This document shows positions 37,432 through 47,364 of a DNA stretch of 64,000 nucleotides, piece by piece. Every line of letters begins with the position of its first letter. The stretch's first letter is position 1. The position numbers and the translations under genes are program-made. The DNA is from Streptomyces sp. NBC_01460 (lineage in GTDB: Bacteria; Actinomycetota; Actinomycetes; Streptomycetales; Streptomycetaceae): assembly GCF_036227405.1 (NCBI RefSeq), contig NZ_CP109473.1, positions 6,944,001-7,008,000 of the forward strand, given 5' to 3'. The notes beneath the pieces are model-generated. The model was not told where the DNA came from and did not search any database. It worked only from the letters and a program-made list of their open reading frames with translations.

Positions 37432-38318
37432 CCACCGCGACCACAGTGCTGCCCACCCCGCCCGAGGCGAGCCGCCGGAAGCCCGGCGGCGGCAAGCTCC
37501 GCGCCCTGCGCAGGAACCGGCTCGCCCTCACCGGCGCGGTCATCGCCGCCGTCTTCGTCCTCGCCGCCCTGTTCGCCCCGCTCATCGCCCCGTACGACCC
37601 CTCGCAACCGGACTTCGGGAACGTGCTCGCCGAGCCGAGCGCCGCGCACTGGCTCGGTACGGACGACCTCGGCCGCGACCAGCTCTCCCGCATCGTCCAC
37701 GGCGCCCGCGCGTCCATGCAGGTCGGTCTCGTCGCCGTCGTGCTGGCCTTCCTCGTCGGCGTCCCGCTGGGGCTGCTCGCCGGGTACTACGGCCGCTTCG
37801 CGGACACCGCCGTCTCCCGCCTCACCGACACCATGCTGGCCTTCCCCTTCCTGGTGCTCGCCGTCGGACTCGCCGCGATCCTCGGCCCGTCGCTCACCAA
37901 CGCGACCATCGCCATCGGCATCTCGCAGATCCCCGCCGTCATCCGGATCACCCGCGCCGAGACCCTGCGGCTCAAGCACGTGGACTACGTCGCCGCGGCC
38001 GTCGCCAACGGGGGCGGGGACGGCACCGTCCTCTTCCGGCACATCCTGCCCAACGCGACCTCCGCCCTGATCGTCCAGGCGACCGTCGGCATCCCCGCCG
38101 CGATCATCGGCGAGGCGCTGCTCAGCTTCCTCGGCCTCGGCGTCCAGCCGCCGGACCCCTCGCTCGGCGTGATGCTCTCCGGGGCCCAGTCCTTCCTGGC
38201 GCCCGCGCCCTGGCTGGCCGTCTTCCCCGGCCTCGCGATCGTCGCGGCGACGCTGGCCTTCAACCTGCTCGGTGACGGGCTGCGTGACGTCCTGGACCCC
38301 CGAGGAGGGACCCGATGA
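37428..38318 (+). CDS. ABC transporter permease, DppC/OppC type
   Basis: 296 residues from GTG 37428, with GGAGG in the upstream coding end. The N-terminal OppC_N segment (LRALRRNRLALTGAVIAAVFV), HWLGTDDLGRDQLSRIVHGAR and the EAA loop (VDYVAAAVANGGGDGTVLFRHILPN) identify the second permease of a family 5 importer. The stop overlaps the next start. Confidence 0.95.
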   Translation: MTTATTVLPTPPEASRRKPGGGKLRALRRNRLALTGAVIAAVFVLAALFAPLIAPYDPSQPDFGNVLAEPSAAHWLGTDDLGRDQLSRIVHGARASMQVGLVAVVLAFLVGVPLGLLAGYYGRFADTAVSRLTDTMLAFPFLVLAVGLAAILGPSLTNATIAIGISQIPAVIRITRAETLRLKHVDYVAAAVANGGGDGTVLFRHILPNATSALIVQATVGIPAAIIGEALLSFLGLGVQPPDPSLGVMLSGAQSFLAPAPWLAVFPGLAIVAATLAFNLLGDGLRDVLDPRGGTR

Positions 38319-39409
38319 CCGAGACCGTTCTCGAACCCGTGCGGAAGGCGGCGGCCGAGCCGGCGCTGAGCGTGCGCGACCTGTCGGTCTCCTTCCACTC
38401 CGACACCCGCACCGTGCACGCGGTCGACGGGGTCTCCTACGACCTCGCGCCGGGCGAAGTCCTCGCCGTGGTGGGGGAGTCGGGCTGCGGCAAGTCCGTC
38501 ACCTCGATGGCCACCATGGGGCTGCTGCCTCCGACCGCCCGGATCGGCGGTTCGATCAGGCTCGGCGGGCGTGAGCTGGTCGGCGCCTCGGAGAAGGAGC
38601 TGCAGAAGGTCCGCGGCAAGGACATCGCGATGATCTTCCAGGAGCCGATGACCTCGCTGAACCCGGTCCTCACCGTCGGCCGGCAGATCGGCGAGGTGCT
38701 GCGCCGGCACCAGGGGCTGAGCCGCAAGGAGGCCAGGGCGCGCGCCGTGGAGCTCCTCGAACTCGTCGGCATCCCCGCACCTGCCCGTCGCATCGACGAG
38801 TACCCGCACCAGCTCTCCGGCGGCATGCGGCAGCGCGTCATGATCGCCATCGCGGTGGCCTGCGACCCCGCCGTCCTCATCGCCGACGAACCCACGACCG
38901 CGCTGGACGTCACCGTCCAGGCCGGCATCCTCGAAGTCCTCCAGTCCCTGCGCGAGCGCCTCGGCACCGCCATCGTCCTGGTCACCCACGACCTCGGGGT
39001 CGTCGCCGACGCGGCCGACCGGGTGCTCGTGATGTACGCCGGGCGCGCCGTCGAACAGGCCCCGGTCCACGACCTGTTCGCCTCCGGGCGCCACCCCTAC
39101 ACCCGTGGTCTGCTCGGCGCCGTGTTGCGGCCCGGCGGTGAGGGCAAGCGGCGGCTCCCGGAGATCCCCGGCCTCGTCCCCAGCCTGGACAGCCAGCCCG
39201 ACGCCTGTACCTTCGCCCCCCGCTGCTCCCGCGCCGACGACACCTGCACGGGCAGCCGCCCCGGCTTCCGCGCCGTCGACCCCGAGGCCGGGGCGGACGC
39301 GGCGCACCGGGCCGCCTGCTGGCACCCGTACGCGGGTACCGATGCCGAGGCCGCCCCCGAAACCCCCGCGCGCCCCGAGGCGCGCCCCGACCAGGAGGCC
39401 GGAAAGTGA
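38315..39409 (+). CDS. ABC transporter ATP-binding protein, DppD/OppD type
   Basis: 364 residues. Walker [10 protein letters not shown]-loop QEPMTSLNP, signature LSGGMRQR, Walker B VLIADEPT and H-loop THD are all intact, followed by the oligopeptide-type C-terminal domain ([14 protein letters not shown]) that can hold an Fe-S cluster in relatives. One of the two ATPases of the importer. Coupled to neighbours by 4-base overlaps. Confidence 0.95.
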   Translation: MTETVLEPVRKAAAEPALSVRDLSVSFHSDTRTVHAVDGVSYDLAPGEVLAVVGESGCGKSVTSMATMGLLPPTARIGGSIRLGGRELVGASEKELQKVRGKDIAMIFQEPMTSLNPVLTVGRQIGEVLRRHQGLSRKEARARAVELLELVGIPAPARRIDEYPHQLSGGMRQRVMIAIAVACDPAVLIADEPTTALDVTVQAGILEVLQSLRERLGTAIVLVTHDLGVVADAADRVLVMYAGRAVEQAPVHDLFASGRHPYTRGLLGAVLRPGGEGKRRLPEIPGLVPSLDSQPDACTFAPRCSRADDTCTGSRPGFRAVDPEAGADAAHRAACWHPYAGTDAEAAPETPARPEARPDQEAGK

Positions 39410-40437
39410 CCACCGCACAGGCCGTCCCCGCCCCGCGCGAGGACGACGCCCCGCACCCCCCGGTGCTGGAGATCAGCGGCATGGAACGGCACTTCGGTGC
39501 CTCCGGCGGCGGCACCGTCCGGGCCGTCGACGGCGTCTCGATCACCATCGGCCGCGGTGAGGTCGTCGGCCTCGTCGGCGAGTCGGGCAGCGGCAAGTCG
39601 ACCGTCGGCCGCTGCGCCGTGCGCCTCGACGAACCCACCGCGGGCACCGTCCACATCAACGGCACCGACATCAGCCACCTCTCCCGCCGGGCGCTGCGCC
39701 CGCTGCGCAAGGACTTCCACCTGGTCTTCCAGGACCCGTCGTCCTCGCTCGACCCGCGGATGACGGTCGGCCAGATCATCGCCGAGCCCCTCCGGCTCCA
39801 CGGCCGCGCCCGCGGAGCGGCCGCCCGGGAGCGGGTCGAGCAGCTGCTCGGCCAGGTCGGCCTGCGTCCCGAGCACGCGGACCGGCACCCGCACGAGCTG
39901 TCCGGCGGGCAACGCCAGCGGATCTCGATCGCCCGCGCCCTGTCCTGCGACCCCGACCTCGTCGTCGCCGACGAACCCACCTCGGCGCTCGACGTCTCGG
40001 TCCAGGCGTCCGTCCTCAACCTCCTGGCCGACCTCCAGCGCGACCGGGGCTTCGGCTGCCTGTTCATCACCCACGACCTGGCCGCCGTCGAGTTCCTCGC
40101 CGACCGGATCGCCGTGATGTACCTCGGGCAGATCGTGGAACAGGCGCCGACCGCCGAGCTGTTCGCCGCCCCCAAGCACCCCTACACCCAGGCGCTGCTC
40201 TCCGCGGCGCCGGTCCCCGACCCGGTCGCCCAGCGCTCCCGCGAGCGCATCGTGCTGCACGGCGAGCTGCCCAGCCCCCTCGACCCGCCGGCCGGCTGCC
40301 GCTTCCACACCCGCTGCCCGCTCGCCGTCGACCGCTGCCGCACCGAGGTCCCCGCCCTGCGGGAGGTCCCCGGCGGCCGGCAGGTCTCCTGCCATCTCGT
40401 CGCCGACGACGGCACCGCCCCCGACGCGGCTGCCTGA
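39406..40437 (+). CDS. ABC transporter ATP-binding protein, DppF/OppF type
   Basis: 343 residues from GTG 39406 (GTGA overlap). Walker [10 protein letters not shown]-loop QDPSSSLDP, signature LSGGQRQR, Walker [10 protein letters not shown]-loop THD, and the C-terminal oligopeptide domain with CRFHTRCP. Second ATPase of the five-gene importer; the next gene, a gamma-glutamyltransferase-like enzyme, follows after 91 bases and may be co-transcribed. Confidence 0.95.
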   Translation: MTTAQAVPAPREDDAPHPPVLEISGMERHFGASGGGTVRAVDGVSITIGRGEVVGLVGESGSGKSTVGRCAVRLDEPTAGTVHINGTDISHLSRRALRPLRKDFHLVFQDPSSSLDPRMTVGQIIAEPLRLHGRARGAAARERVEQLLGQVGLRPEHADRHPHELSGGQRQRISIARALSCDPDLVVADEPTSALDVSVQASVLNLLADLQRDRGFGCLFITHDLAAVEFLADRIAVMYLGQIVEQAPTAELFAAPKHPYTQALLSAAPVPDPVAQRSRERIVLHGELPSPLDPPAGCRFHTRCPLAVDRCRTEVPALREVPGGRQVSCHLVADDGTAPDAAA

Positions 40438-40528
40438 CCCGCCCGCCGGGGTCCCGCCCCCCCGGTACGTACGATCCGCGAACGCCCCGCACCACCGAGA
40501 CAGCACGCCGCAGCAAGGAGCCGTATCC

Positions 40529-42394
40529 GTGTTCACCACCCGCCCCACCCTCCAGGGCACCTTCGGCATGGTGTCCTCCACCCACTGGCTCGCCTCGCAG
40601 TCCGCGATGGCCGTCCTGGAGGACGGCGGCAACGCCTACGACGCGGCCGTCGCCGCCGGATTCGTCCTGCACGTCGTCGAGCCGCACCTCAACGGCCCGG
40701 CCGGTGAGGTCCCGATGATCCTCGCGCCGAAGGACGGCGACATACAGGTGCTGTGCGGCCAGGGCCCCGCCCCCGCAGGCGCCTCCGCCGCGTACTACCG
40801 CTCGCTCGGCCTCGACCTGGTGCCCGGCACCGGACCGCTCGCCGCCGCCGTGCCCGGCGCCTTCGACGCCTGGATGCTGTTGCTGCGCGACCACGGGACC
40901 AAGACCCTCGCCGAGGTCCTGAGGTACGCCATCGGATACGCCGAGGACGGCCACGCCCCCGTCGAGCGCGTCGGCCAGACCGTGGAGACCGTCCGCGAGC
41001 TCTTCGAGACCGAGTGGCCGACCTCCGCCGAGGTCTACCTCCCCGGCGGCACGTCGCCCGAACCGGGCAAGCTCTTCCGCAACCCCGCCCTCGCCGCGAC
41101 CTGGCGCCGTCTGACGACCGAGGCCGAGGAGGCGGGCGGCGAGGACCGCGCCGCGCAGATCGACGCCGCCCGCGCGATATGGCGCACCGGATTCATCGCC
41201 GAGGCACTGGTCCGCCAGGCCGCCGTTCCCACCATGGACACCAGCGGGACCCGCCACACCGGCACCCTCACCGCCGCCGACCTCGCGGACTGGTCCGCGT
41301 CGTACGAGGCACCCGCCACCTACGACTGGAACGGCTGGACGCTCGCCAAGGCGGCCGGCTGGAGCCAGGGCCCGGCCTTCCTCCAGCAGCTCGCCCTCCT
41401 CCCGGCCGAGCTCCCGGCGTACGGCTCCGCCGACTACGTCCACCTGCTCGTCGAGGGCTGCAAGCTCGCCATGGCCGACCGGGAGGCGTGGTACGGCGAT
41501 GCCACCGATGTGCCACTGGAGACGCTGCTCTCGGGGACGTACAACGACGAACGCCGCGCCCTGATCGAGGACACCGCCTCCCTGGAGCTGCGCCCCGGCA
41601 GCCCCGGTGGCCGCACCCCGGTCCTCAGCGCCCACGCCCACGCCGTCGCCTCCGGAGAATCCGGCTTCGACGCCATGGGCATCCCGGTCGCCGGCGCGGG
41701 CGAGCCGACCGTGGCCAAGGAGGGCGCGGGCGAGCCCACGGCCACCGTGGACCGTGCGGGCGAGCCGACCGTGGCCGAGGACGGGGCGACCAGGGGGGAC
41801 ACCTGCCACCTCGACATCGTCGACCGCTGGGGCAACATGATCGCCGCCACGCCCAGCGGCGGGTGGCTCCAGTCCAACCCGGTCGTGCCCGAGCTGGGCT
41901 TCCCGCTCGGCACCCGCCTGCAGATGGCCTGGCTCGACGAGGGACTGCCGAACACGCTGACCCCGGGCCGTCGCCCGCGCACCACGCTGACCCCGTCCCT
42001 CGCCCTGCGCGACGGTGTCCCCGTCATGGCGTTCGGCACCCCCGGCGGCGACCAGCAGGACCAGTGGCAGCTGCACTTCTTCCTCGCGGTCGCGCTGCGC
42101 CCCGAGGTCCGCGGCGGCCTCGACCTCCAGGGCGCCATCGACGCCCCGAACTGGCACAACGACAGCTTCCCCGGATCCTTCTTCCCCCGTGGGATGCGCC
42201 CGGGCAGCGTCACCGTCGAGGAGGGCATCGACCCGGAGGTGGTCGCGGAACTGCGCCGCCGGGGCCATGACGTGACGGTCGGCGACCCGTGGTCCGAGGG
42301 CCGCATGTGCGCCGTCGCCCGGGACCCGGAGACCGGCGTCCTCTCCGCCGCGGCCAACCCGCGCGGGATGCAGGGGTACGCCGTCGGCCGCTGA
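40529..42394 (+). CDS. Gamma-glutamyltransferase-family Ntn hydrolase
   Basis: 621 residues from GTG 40529 (AAGGAG upstream). It is made as a proenzyme that should self-cleave before Thr425 (GDT-CHLDIVDRWGNMI) to give large and small subunits. The N-terminus (GMVSSTHWLASQSAMAVLEDGGNAYDAAVAA) and the late GTPGGDQQDQWQLHFFL segment match the family. No signal peptide, so cytoplasmic. Lying behind a peptide importer, it probably cleaves gamma-glutamyl peptides or related amides after uptake. Oddity: three 10-residue repeats (390-419) sit just before the cleavage Thr. Confidence 0.9.
   Translation: MFTTRPTLQGTFGMVSSTHWLASQSAMAVLEDGGNAYDAAVAAGFVLHVVEPHLNGPAGEVPMILAPKDGDIQVLCGQGPAPAGASAAYYRSLGLDLVPGTGPLAAAVPGAFDAWMLLLRDHGTKTLAEVLRYAIGYAEDGHAPVERVGQTVETVRELFETEWPTSAEVYLPGGTSPEPGKLFRNPALAATWRRLTTEAEEAGGEDRAAQIDAARAIWRTGFIAEALVRQAAVPTMDTSGTRHTGTLTAADLADWSASYEAPATYDWNGWTLAKAAGWSQGPAFLQQLALLPAELPAYGSADYVHLLVEGCKLAMADREAWYGDATDVPLETLLSGTYNDERRALIEDTASLELRPGSPGGRTPVLSAHAHAVASGESGFDAMGIPVAGAGEPTVAKEGAGEPTATVDRAGEPTVAEDGATRGDTCHLDIVDRWGNMIAATPSGGWLQSNPVVPELGFPLGTRLQMAWLDEGLPNTLTPGRRPRTTLTPSLALRDGVPVMAFGTPGGDQQDQWQLHFFLAVALRPEVRGGLDLQGAIDAPNWHNDSFPGSFFPRGMRPGSVTVEEGIDPEVVAELRRRGHDVTVGDPWSEGRMCAVARDPETGVLSAAANPRGMQGYAVGR
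41696..41785 (+). repeat. Three 30-bp in-frame repeats in the gamma-glutamyltransferase gene
   Basis: Units start at 41696, 41726 and 41756 and encode AGEPTVAKEG, AGEPTATVDR and AGEPTVAEDG (residues 390-419). They add a flexible, acidic linker at the end of the future large subunit, five residues before the catalytic Thr425. Confidence 0.95.
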
Positions 42395-42439
42395 CCACCT
42401 GCCCGGGGTGAACCCGGCGGGCCGTGCTTAGCTGGAGTC

Positions 42440-43291
42440 ATGATCGATGACTTCCTGTACGGGACCGCCGGGCACGCCGGGGCGACGGCCGAGGTGGAGG
42501 CGGTGGTCCGGGCGGCGGCCGCCGCCGAGATCATGCCGCGCTACCGGCAGCTGGCCGCCCACGAGATCGTCGAGAAGAGCGGGCCGCACGACCTGGTCAC
42601 GGCCGCGGACCGGCTCGCCGAGGAGTACCTGACCGAGGCCCTCACCCGGCTGCTGCCCGGCTCCGTCGTCGTCGGCGAGGAGGCGGTCCACGCCGACCCC
42701 GCGGTCTACGACGCGCTCGGCGGTGACGCCCCCGTGTGGATCGTCGACCCGGTCGACGGGACCCGCCAGTTCGTCCACGGCCAGCCCGGCTTCTGCACCC
42801 TGGTGGCACTCGCCCGGCACGGAGAGGTGTACGCCTCGTGGACGTACGCCCCCGTCCTCAACGAGATGGCCGTCGCCGTACGGGGCCGGGGCGCCACGCT
42901 CAACGGCACGACGGTGCGCAGCGGTTCGCCCGCGCCCGGCGCGGTGCTCAAGGTGGCCATGTCCCACCCCGACTACACCACGGACGCCCAGAAGCGTGCC
43001 CTGCTGGGCCTGCGCACCGAGGGCATCGACGCCCGCGCGTGCGGTTCGGCGGGCCTGGAGTACCTCGCCGTCGCCTGCGGGGCGCAGGACGCGGTCGCCT
43101 TCAACTGGGAGCTCGCCTGGGACCACGCCGCGGGGCTGCTCCTCGTCTCCGAGGCCGGGGGCACCGAGTCGACGCTCTCCGGCGAGCCGTACCGCATCAC
43201 CGGCGGGAACGACCTGCCGTTCACCGCGGCCAGGGACCGGGCGACGGCGGACCGGATCCTGCGCGCGCTGCGCGGCCCGGACGCCGGCTGA
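42440..43291 (+). CDS. Inositol-monophosphatase-family phosphatase
   Basis: 283 residues from ATG 42440. The Mg2+-dependent IMPase/FBPase-like motifs are visible: KSGPHDLVTAAD (first Asp loop), VVGEEAV (Glu), WIVDPVDGTRQFVHG (metal-binding DPxDGT) and the late WELAWDHAAGLLLVSEAGG. Members dephosphorylate inositol phosphate, histidinol phosphate, PAP or sugar phosphates; the substrate cannot be assigned here. Its TGA abuts the stop of the convergent nucleotidyltransferase gene within a TGATCA sequence. Confidence 0.9.
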   Translation: MIDDFLYGTAGHAGATAEVEAVVRAAAAAEIMPRYRQLAAHEIVEKSGPHDLVTAADRLAEEYLTEALTRLLPGSVVVGEEAVHADPAVYDALGGDAPVWIVDPVDGTRQFVHGQPGFCTLVALARHGEVYASWTYAPVLNEMAVAVRGRGATLNGTTVRSGSPAPGAVLKVAMSHPDYTTDAQKRALLGLRTEGIDARACGSAGLEYLAVACGAQDAVAFNWELAWDHAAGLLLVSEAGGTESTLSGEPYRITGGNDLPFTAARDRATADRILRALRGPDAG

Positions 43292-44110
43292 TCAGCCGGC
43301 GTCCAGGACGGCCACGACGTCGCGGACGATGCCGGCCGCCTCCTCCACCGCGTGCGCGTCCAGGCCGCGCAGGGCCGAAGAGACCCGGCCCGTGAAGTCC
43401 GCCGGCGTGTCCGGCAGGGCGGCGGCCGAAGCGAGCGCGCCCTTCTCGTTGAGGCACCAGGCGCGGTGGTGGGCGTGCAGGGCCTGGGCGAGGACCCCGA
43501 AGGCCTTCGACAGACAGAGGGCGACATGGAGCGTGTCCCCGGACGGTGCCGACTTGCGGGCGGAGGCCACGGAGAAGTCCGCCTCCCACGCCGCGTCGGT
43601 CAGGGCGCGGCGCAGCGGCTCGGGGTAGGTGCGCGTCGCCTCCTGAAGAGACGTCAGGACACCGCGCGGGTCCTCGATCACGTGGGCCAGGGCGACCTCA
43701 CCCACGTAGCAGGAGGACCAGAAGCCCAGCGGGTGACCGGGCTGGATCCCCACCTCGAAGCGGCCCTCCCGGCAGTCCGACCACACGGACTCCACCCGGT
43801 CCAGATCGCGCAGGATCCAGTCCACGGCGACGCCGTCCACCGTCAGCCACGCCCCGCCGTTCACCCAGGGCCCCCACCCGCCGGGCCCCGCGACCTCGAC
43901 CGGCGTCCCCTGGGCCTCGGAGGCCAGCGCGGTGAGGGCCGCCAGGTCCGGGGCGCCTCGGTAGTAGAGGCCCAGGTCCCAGTCGGAATCGGGGCGGTGG
44001 GTGCCACGGGCCCGGCTTCCGCCCAGGACCACGGCCTCGACACCGGGCACCCGGGCGAGCCGGGAGGCCATCGCGGCGACGGTCGGTGAGGGTGCACACG
44101 CGTTGTTCAT
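43292..44110 (-). CDS. Nucleotidyltransferase-domain protein
   Basis: About 272 residues from ATG 44110; no ribosome-binding site is seen, so the start is tentative. The minimal nucleotidyltransferase motif is present near the N-terminus: VVLGGSRARGTHRPDSDWDLGLYY (Gly-Ser, then the Asp pair), and a third acidic position follows in VDGVAVDWIL. A helical C-terminal half follows (TLHVALCLSKAFGVLAQALHAHH). Such proteins transfer NMP to small molecules (for example aminoglycosides) or proteins. No toxin-antitoxin partner is adjacent. Substrate unknown. Confidence 0.8.
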   Translation of the reverse strand: MNNACAPSPTVAAMASRLARVPGVEAVVLGGSRARGTHRPDSDWDLGLYYRGAPDLAALTALASEAQGTPVEVAGPGGWGPWVNGGAWLTVDGVAVDWILRDLDRVESVWSDCREGRFEVGIQPGHPLGFWSSCYVGEVALAHVIEDPRGVLTSLQEATRTYPEPLRRALTDAAWEADFSVASARKSAPSGDTLHVALCLSKAFGVLAQALHAHHRAWCLNEKGALASAAALPDTPADFTGRVSSALRGLDAHAVEEAAGIVRDVVAVLDAG

Positions 44111-44196
44111 CGGGCGGGAGGTTACCCGGGCGCCCGTTGTCGGCGCGCGCGAATATCCTGGGTGCCCTGGCCATCGGCTGACGAAGGAGTCCGAAG

Positions 44197-45612
44197 GTGC
44201 CATCGATGCTGGATGCCGTCGTCGTGGGGGCGGGCCCCAACGGGCTGACGGCCGCGGCCGAACTGGCCCGCCGTGGCTTCGCCGTAGAGGTGTTCGAGGC
44301 GGGGGAGACCGTCGGGGGCGGGGCCCGCACCGAGGAGCTGACCCTTCCCGGCTTCCGCCACGACCCGTGTTCCGCCGTGCACCCGCTGGGCATCGGATCC
44401 CCGGCCTTCAAGGCGATGCCGCTCGCCCGGCACGGCCTCGAATGGCTCCAGGCCCCGCTGTCGCTCGCCCATCCCTTCCCGGACGGCTCCGCGGCGGTGC
44501 TCACCCGGTCCGTCGGGGAGAGCGCCATGTCGCTGGGCCCGGCGGACGCGGGCGCCTACCGCAGACTTGTCGCGCCCTTCACCGGCCACTGGGACACGCT
44601 CGCCGCCGACTTCCTGCGCACCCCGTGGGACGGTCTGCCCCGCGATCCGTACCGCTGGGCGCGCTTCGGCCTCGACGCCGTCCAGCCGGCCACCCTGCTC
44701 TCCCGGCGGTTCAGCGGGGAGAAGGCGCGCGGTCTGATCGCCGGGCTCGCCGGGCACGCCATCGCGCCGGCGAGCGGCTTCGCCACGGGAGGGATCGCCC
44801 TGCTCTTCGCGCTCGCGGCGCACGAGAACGGCTGGCCCGTGCCGCGAGGCGGCTCGCAGGCGGTCTCGGACGCCCTGGCCTCCTTCCTGCGTGAGCAGGG
44901 CGGCGTGATCCGCACGGGCGTCGAGGTCAAGCGTCTCGACGAGCTCCCGCCCGCCCGCGCGTACGTCTTCGACACCTCGCCGACCGCCCTCGCGCGGATC
45001 GCCGGGCTCGGCGGCGCCTACGACCGCTACCGCTACGGCCCCTCCTGCTTCAAGATCGACTACGCGCTGTCGGGCCCGGTGCCCTGGACGGCGGAGGAGG
45101 CCCGGCGGGCCGGCACGGTCCATGTCGGCCCCACCGCGGCCGAGATCGACGCGTCCCTGCGCGCCGCGGTGGCGGGCCGTGATCCGGGTGTCCCCTTCCT
45201 GATCACCTCGCAGCCCAGCATCGTCGACCCGGGCCGCGCCCCCGAGGGCCGTCACGTCTTCTGGGTGTACGGGCACGTACCGGCGGGCTGGGAGGGGGAC
45301 GCCACCGAGGTCATCGAGCGCCAACTGGAGCGGTTCGCCCCCGGGTTCCGCGATCTCGTCCTGGCGCGCGCGGTCGCCGGGCCGCCCCGGCTCGCCGCCC
45401 GCAACGCCAACTACGTCGGCGGCGACATCGCCACCGGGGCGTTCGCCGGACTGCAGACGGTGCTCCGGCCCAAACTCGCACGCGTGCCGTACGCCACCGC
45501 CCACCCCGCGGTCTTCCTCTGCTCGTCGGCCACCCCGCCCGGCCCGGGCGTGCACGGCATGTCCGGACACCACGCGGCGAAGGCGGTGTGGCGGCGACTG
45601 AGGGCGCGGTGA
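44197..45612 (+). CDS. FAD-dependent oxidoreductase, phytoene-desaturase-like
   Basis: 471 residues from GTG 44197, chosen over ATG 44206 because AAGGAG (44184-44189) then has 7-base spacing. The N-terminal dinucleotide fold is [21 protein letters not shown] with the acidic residue at [16 protein letters not shown] follows, and the C-terminal FAD motif region is [14 protein letters not shown]. It belongs to the COG1233 group (phytoene dehydrogenase and relatives). No carotenoid genes are nearby, so the substrate is open. Confidence 0.88.
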   Translation: MPSMLDAVVVGAGPNGLTAAAELARRGFAVEVFEAGETVGGGARTEELTLPGFRHDPCSAVHPLGIGSPAFKAMPLARHGLEWLQAPLSLAHPFPDGSAAVLTRSVGESAMSLGPADAGAYRRLVAPFTGHWDTLAADFLRTPWDGLPRDPYRWARFGLDAVQPATLLSRRFSGEKARGLIAGLAGHAIAPASGFATGGIALLFALAAHENGWPVPRGGSQAVSDALASFLREQGGVIRTGVEVKRLDELPPARAYVFDTSPTALARIAGLGGAYDRYRYGPSCFKIDYALSGPVPWTAEEARRAGTVHVGPTAAEIDASLRAAVAGRDPGVPFLITSQPSIVDPGRAPEGRHVFWVYGHVPAGWEGDATEVIERQLERFAPGFRDLVLARAVAGPPRLAARNANYVGGDIATGAFAGLQTVLRPKLARVPYATAHPAVFLCSSATPPGPGVHGMSGHHAAKAVWRRLRAR

Positions 45613-45801
45613 GCGGCGGAGAGTACGGACCGCGGGGGCGCCGGCACCGCCGTACGCCCGCCGTTGCCCTCACGGGGATACGCACGCCCACGCCATGCCC
45701 CGGTGGCGGGCCGCGGGAGACGGGTCCCCGGTCGCCGCCCTCCCGCACCGGTCCGTGCGTGGCGCGACCATCGCCGCAGGTGGAGGGTGACAGGACTCCT
45801 C

Positions 45802-45831
45802 TTGACAGCCTTTTCGCCGCCGACCTAACGT
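45802..45831 (+). promoter_or_regulatory. Promoter of the cupin gene, apparently leaderless
   Basis: -35 TTGACA (45802-45807), 18-base spacer, -10 TAACGT (45826-45831). The transcription start would fall at about 45838-45839, which is the ATG itself. No ribosome-binding site precedes the ATG, consistent with a leaderless transcript. Confidence 0.6.
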
Positions 45832-45838
45832 CCCAGCC

Positions 45839-46348
45839 ATGAGCGAGCCGTTGACGACCCCCGGTGAAGGGTTCCACCCTCATCTCCACGATGCCCCGGG
45901 CGGCCCGGCGGCACCCCTGCGCACCCGTCTGCACCACATCCGCGCGGACGCACTGGACGGCGACACGGCACAGACAGGCGGCATGCGCAGATTCGGTGCC
46001 GTCAGCGGCAGGACCGTGGGCTCCGAGAAGCTGTGGATGGGCCAGACCCACGTGGCCCCCGCGACCGCCTCCTCCGACCACCACCACGGCGAGTCCGAGA
46101 CGGCCATCCATGTGGTCAGCGGACACCCGGAGTTCGTGTTCATCGACGACTCGGGGGCGGAGCCGGAGGAGGTCCGGCTACGCACTGCCCCGGGCGACTA
46201 CATCTTCGTCCCGCCGTTCGTGCCGCACCGCGAGGAGAATCCGGACCCCACCGAGGAGGCCGTGGTCGTCATCGCCCGCAGCACCCAGGAGGCGATCGTG
46301 GTGAACCTGCCGCGTCTGTACGCCCTGGAGCCCGACGCGACGGCCTGA
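45839..46348 (+). CDS. Cupin-domain protein
   Basis: 169 residues. A single cupin barrel: metal motif 1 in SSDHHHGESETAIHVVSG (His, His, Glu) and motif 2 in GDYIFVPPFVPHREENP (PxxxPH). Such proteins bind a divalent metal and act as dioxygenases, isomerases or sensors; this one is generic. Upstream is a strong leaderless-type promoter. A 226-base gap separates it from the FAD oxidoreductase gene, so they are separate units. Confidence 0.88.
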   Translation: MSEPLTTPGEGFHPHLHDAPGGPAAPLRTRLHHIRADALDGDTAQTGGMRRFGAVSGRTVGSEKLWMGQTHVAPATASSDHHHGESETAIHVVSGHPEFVFIDDSGAEPEEVRLRTAPGDYIFVPPFVPHREENPDPTEEAVVVIARSTQEAIVVNLPRLYALEPDATA

Positions 46349-46405
46349 TCCGCGCACTGCTCCGGCCCCTGTCGCAGCCCCTGAGCCGGCCGCCGTGTGC
46401 GGTCC

Positions 46406-47248
46406 TCAGGAGGTGAAGCGCCGCACGAAGGCCAAGGCGGTCTCGGCGACCTCGCGCCAGCCCCTGTCGATCGTCAGCGCGTGGCCGCGGCCGGCCAGTT
46501 CCGTGATCTCCGTGACGGCGGACCCGTTGCGCACCTGCTTCTTGTACGAGGCATGGGCGATGGCCCAGGGAACGGTGTTGTCCTTCTCCCCGGAGACGAT
46601 CAGCAGGGGCCCTCGCCCGGGGTGGACCGTGTCGACCTTCACCTCGGTCCAGGGGTTGATGTTCGCGACGGCCGCCTGGAAGAGGGGCTCCCCGGGGGCC
46701 GGGACCGCGAAGGTCTCGTACAGCTCCTTGGCCTCCTCCTCGCTGACCGCGTTGGCGAAGGCGAACCGGAACTGGTCGTAGGTCAGGGGGACGGCCCGGT
46801 GGAAGTTGGCAGGGTTGGAGAGCACGGGCCGCGCGGCACGCAGGGAGGAGACCGGCAGAGGAAGCACCCCACGGAAGGGCGCCGGATCAATGGCCACGGT
46901 CGCTGCCGACAGGCCTCGGCCCGCGATCATCTGGGCTATGAGGCCACCGAAGGAATGCCCGATCACCACGGGCCTGCGGTCCAGCGCACCGATCAACTCG
47001 GCAACGTGATCGGCGACTTGCGCGACGCTCTTGCCCGCGAAGACCTCGGGGTGGGCGTTGGCCTCGGCGACCGTTGCGGGGTCGTCCGGCCAGCCGGCTG
47101 CCAGGGGGGCGAAGCCGGCCTCTTCGAAGACGGCTGCCCACCGGTCCCAGCTGCTGGGCAGCAGCCACAGACCGTGGACGAAGACCACCGGGGTGCGGCC
47201 GGTGGCGTTGATCTGCTCGATGCGTTCGAGGTCGTGCGATGCGGGCAT
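46406..47248 (-). CDS. Alpha/beta-fold hydrolase
   Basis: 280 residues from ATG 47248; an upstream TTG at 47281 is possible. Alpha/beta hydrolase features: oxyanion region VVFVHGLW, nucleophile elbow GHSFGG, acid in SGEKDNTVPW and histidine in GRGHALT. No signal peptide, so cytoplasmic. Close relatives are annotated as lipases, esterases or haloperoxidase-like enzymes; substrate unknown. Divergent from an AraC-type regulator gene across a gap containing tandem palindromes, so it is the likely target of that regulator. Confidence 0.88.
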   Translation of the reverse strand: MPASHDLERIEQINATGRTPVVFVHGLWLLPSSWDRWAAVFEEAGFAPLAAGWPDDPATVAEANAHPEVFAGKSVAQVADHVAELIGALDRRPVVIGHSFGGLIAQMIAGRGLSAATVAIDPAPFRGVLPLPVSSLRAARPVLSNPANFHRAVPLTYDQFRFAFANAVSEEEAKELYETFAVPAPGEPLFQAAVANINPWTEVKVDTVHPGRGPLLIVSGEKDNTVPWAIAHASYKKQVRNGSAVTEITELAGRGHALTIDRGWREVAETALAFVRRFTS

Positions 47249-47364
47249 GGCGTACGTCCGTTCTCTGCGGGTGGGGGTCAAGGGGAGGGGAGCTCGCGCT
47301 TCCCCCTGCGCGGCGTCCGGGGCTCACGTTAGGGACGAGCGGATCCGGTGTGGTGACTGATCGT

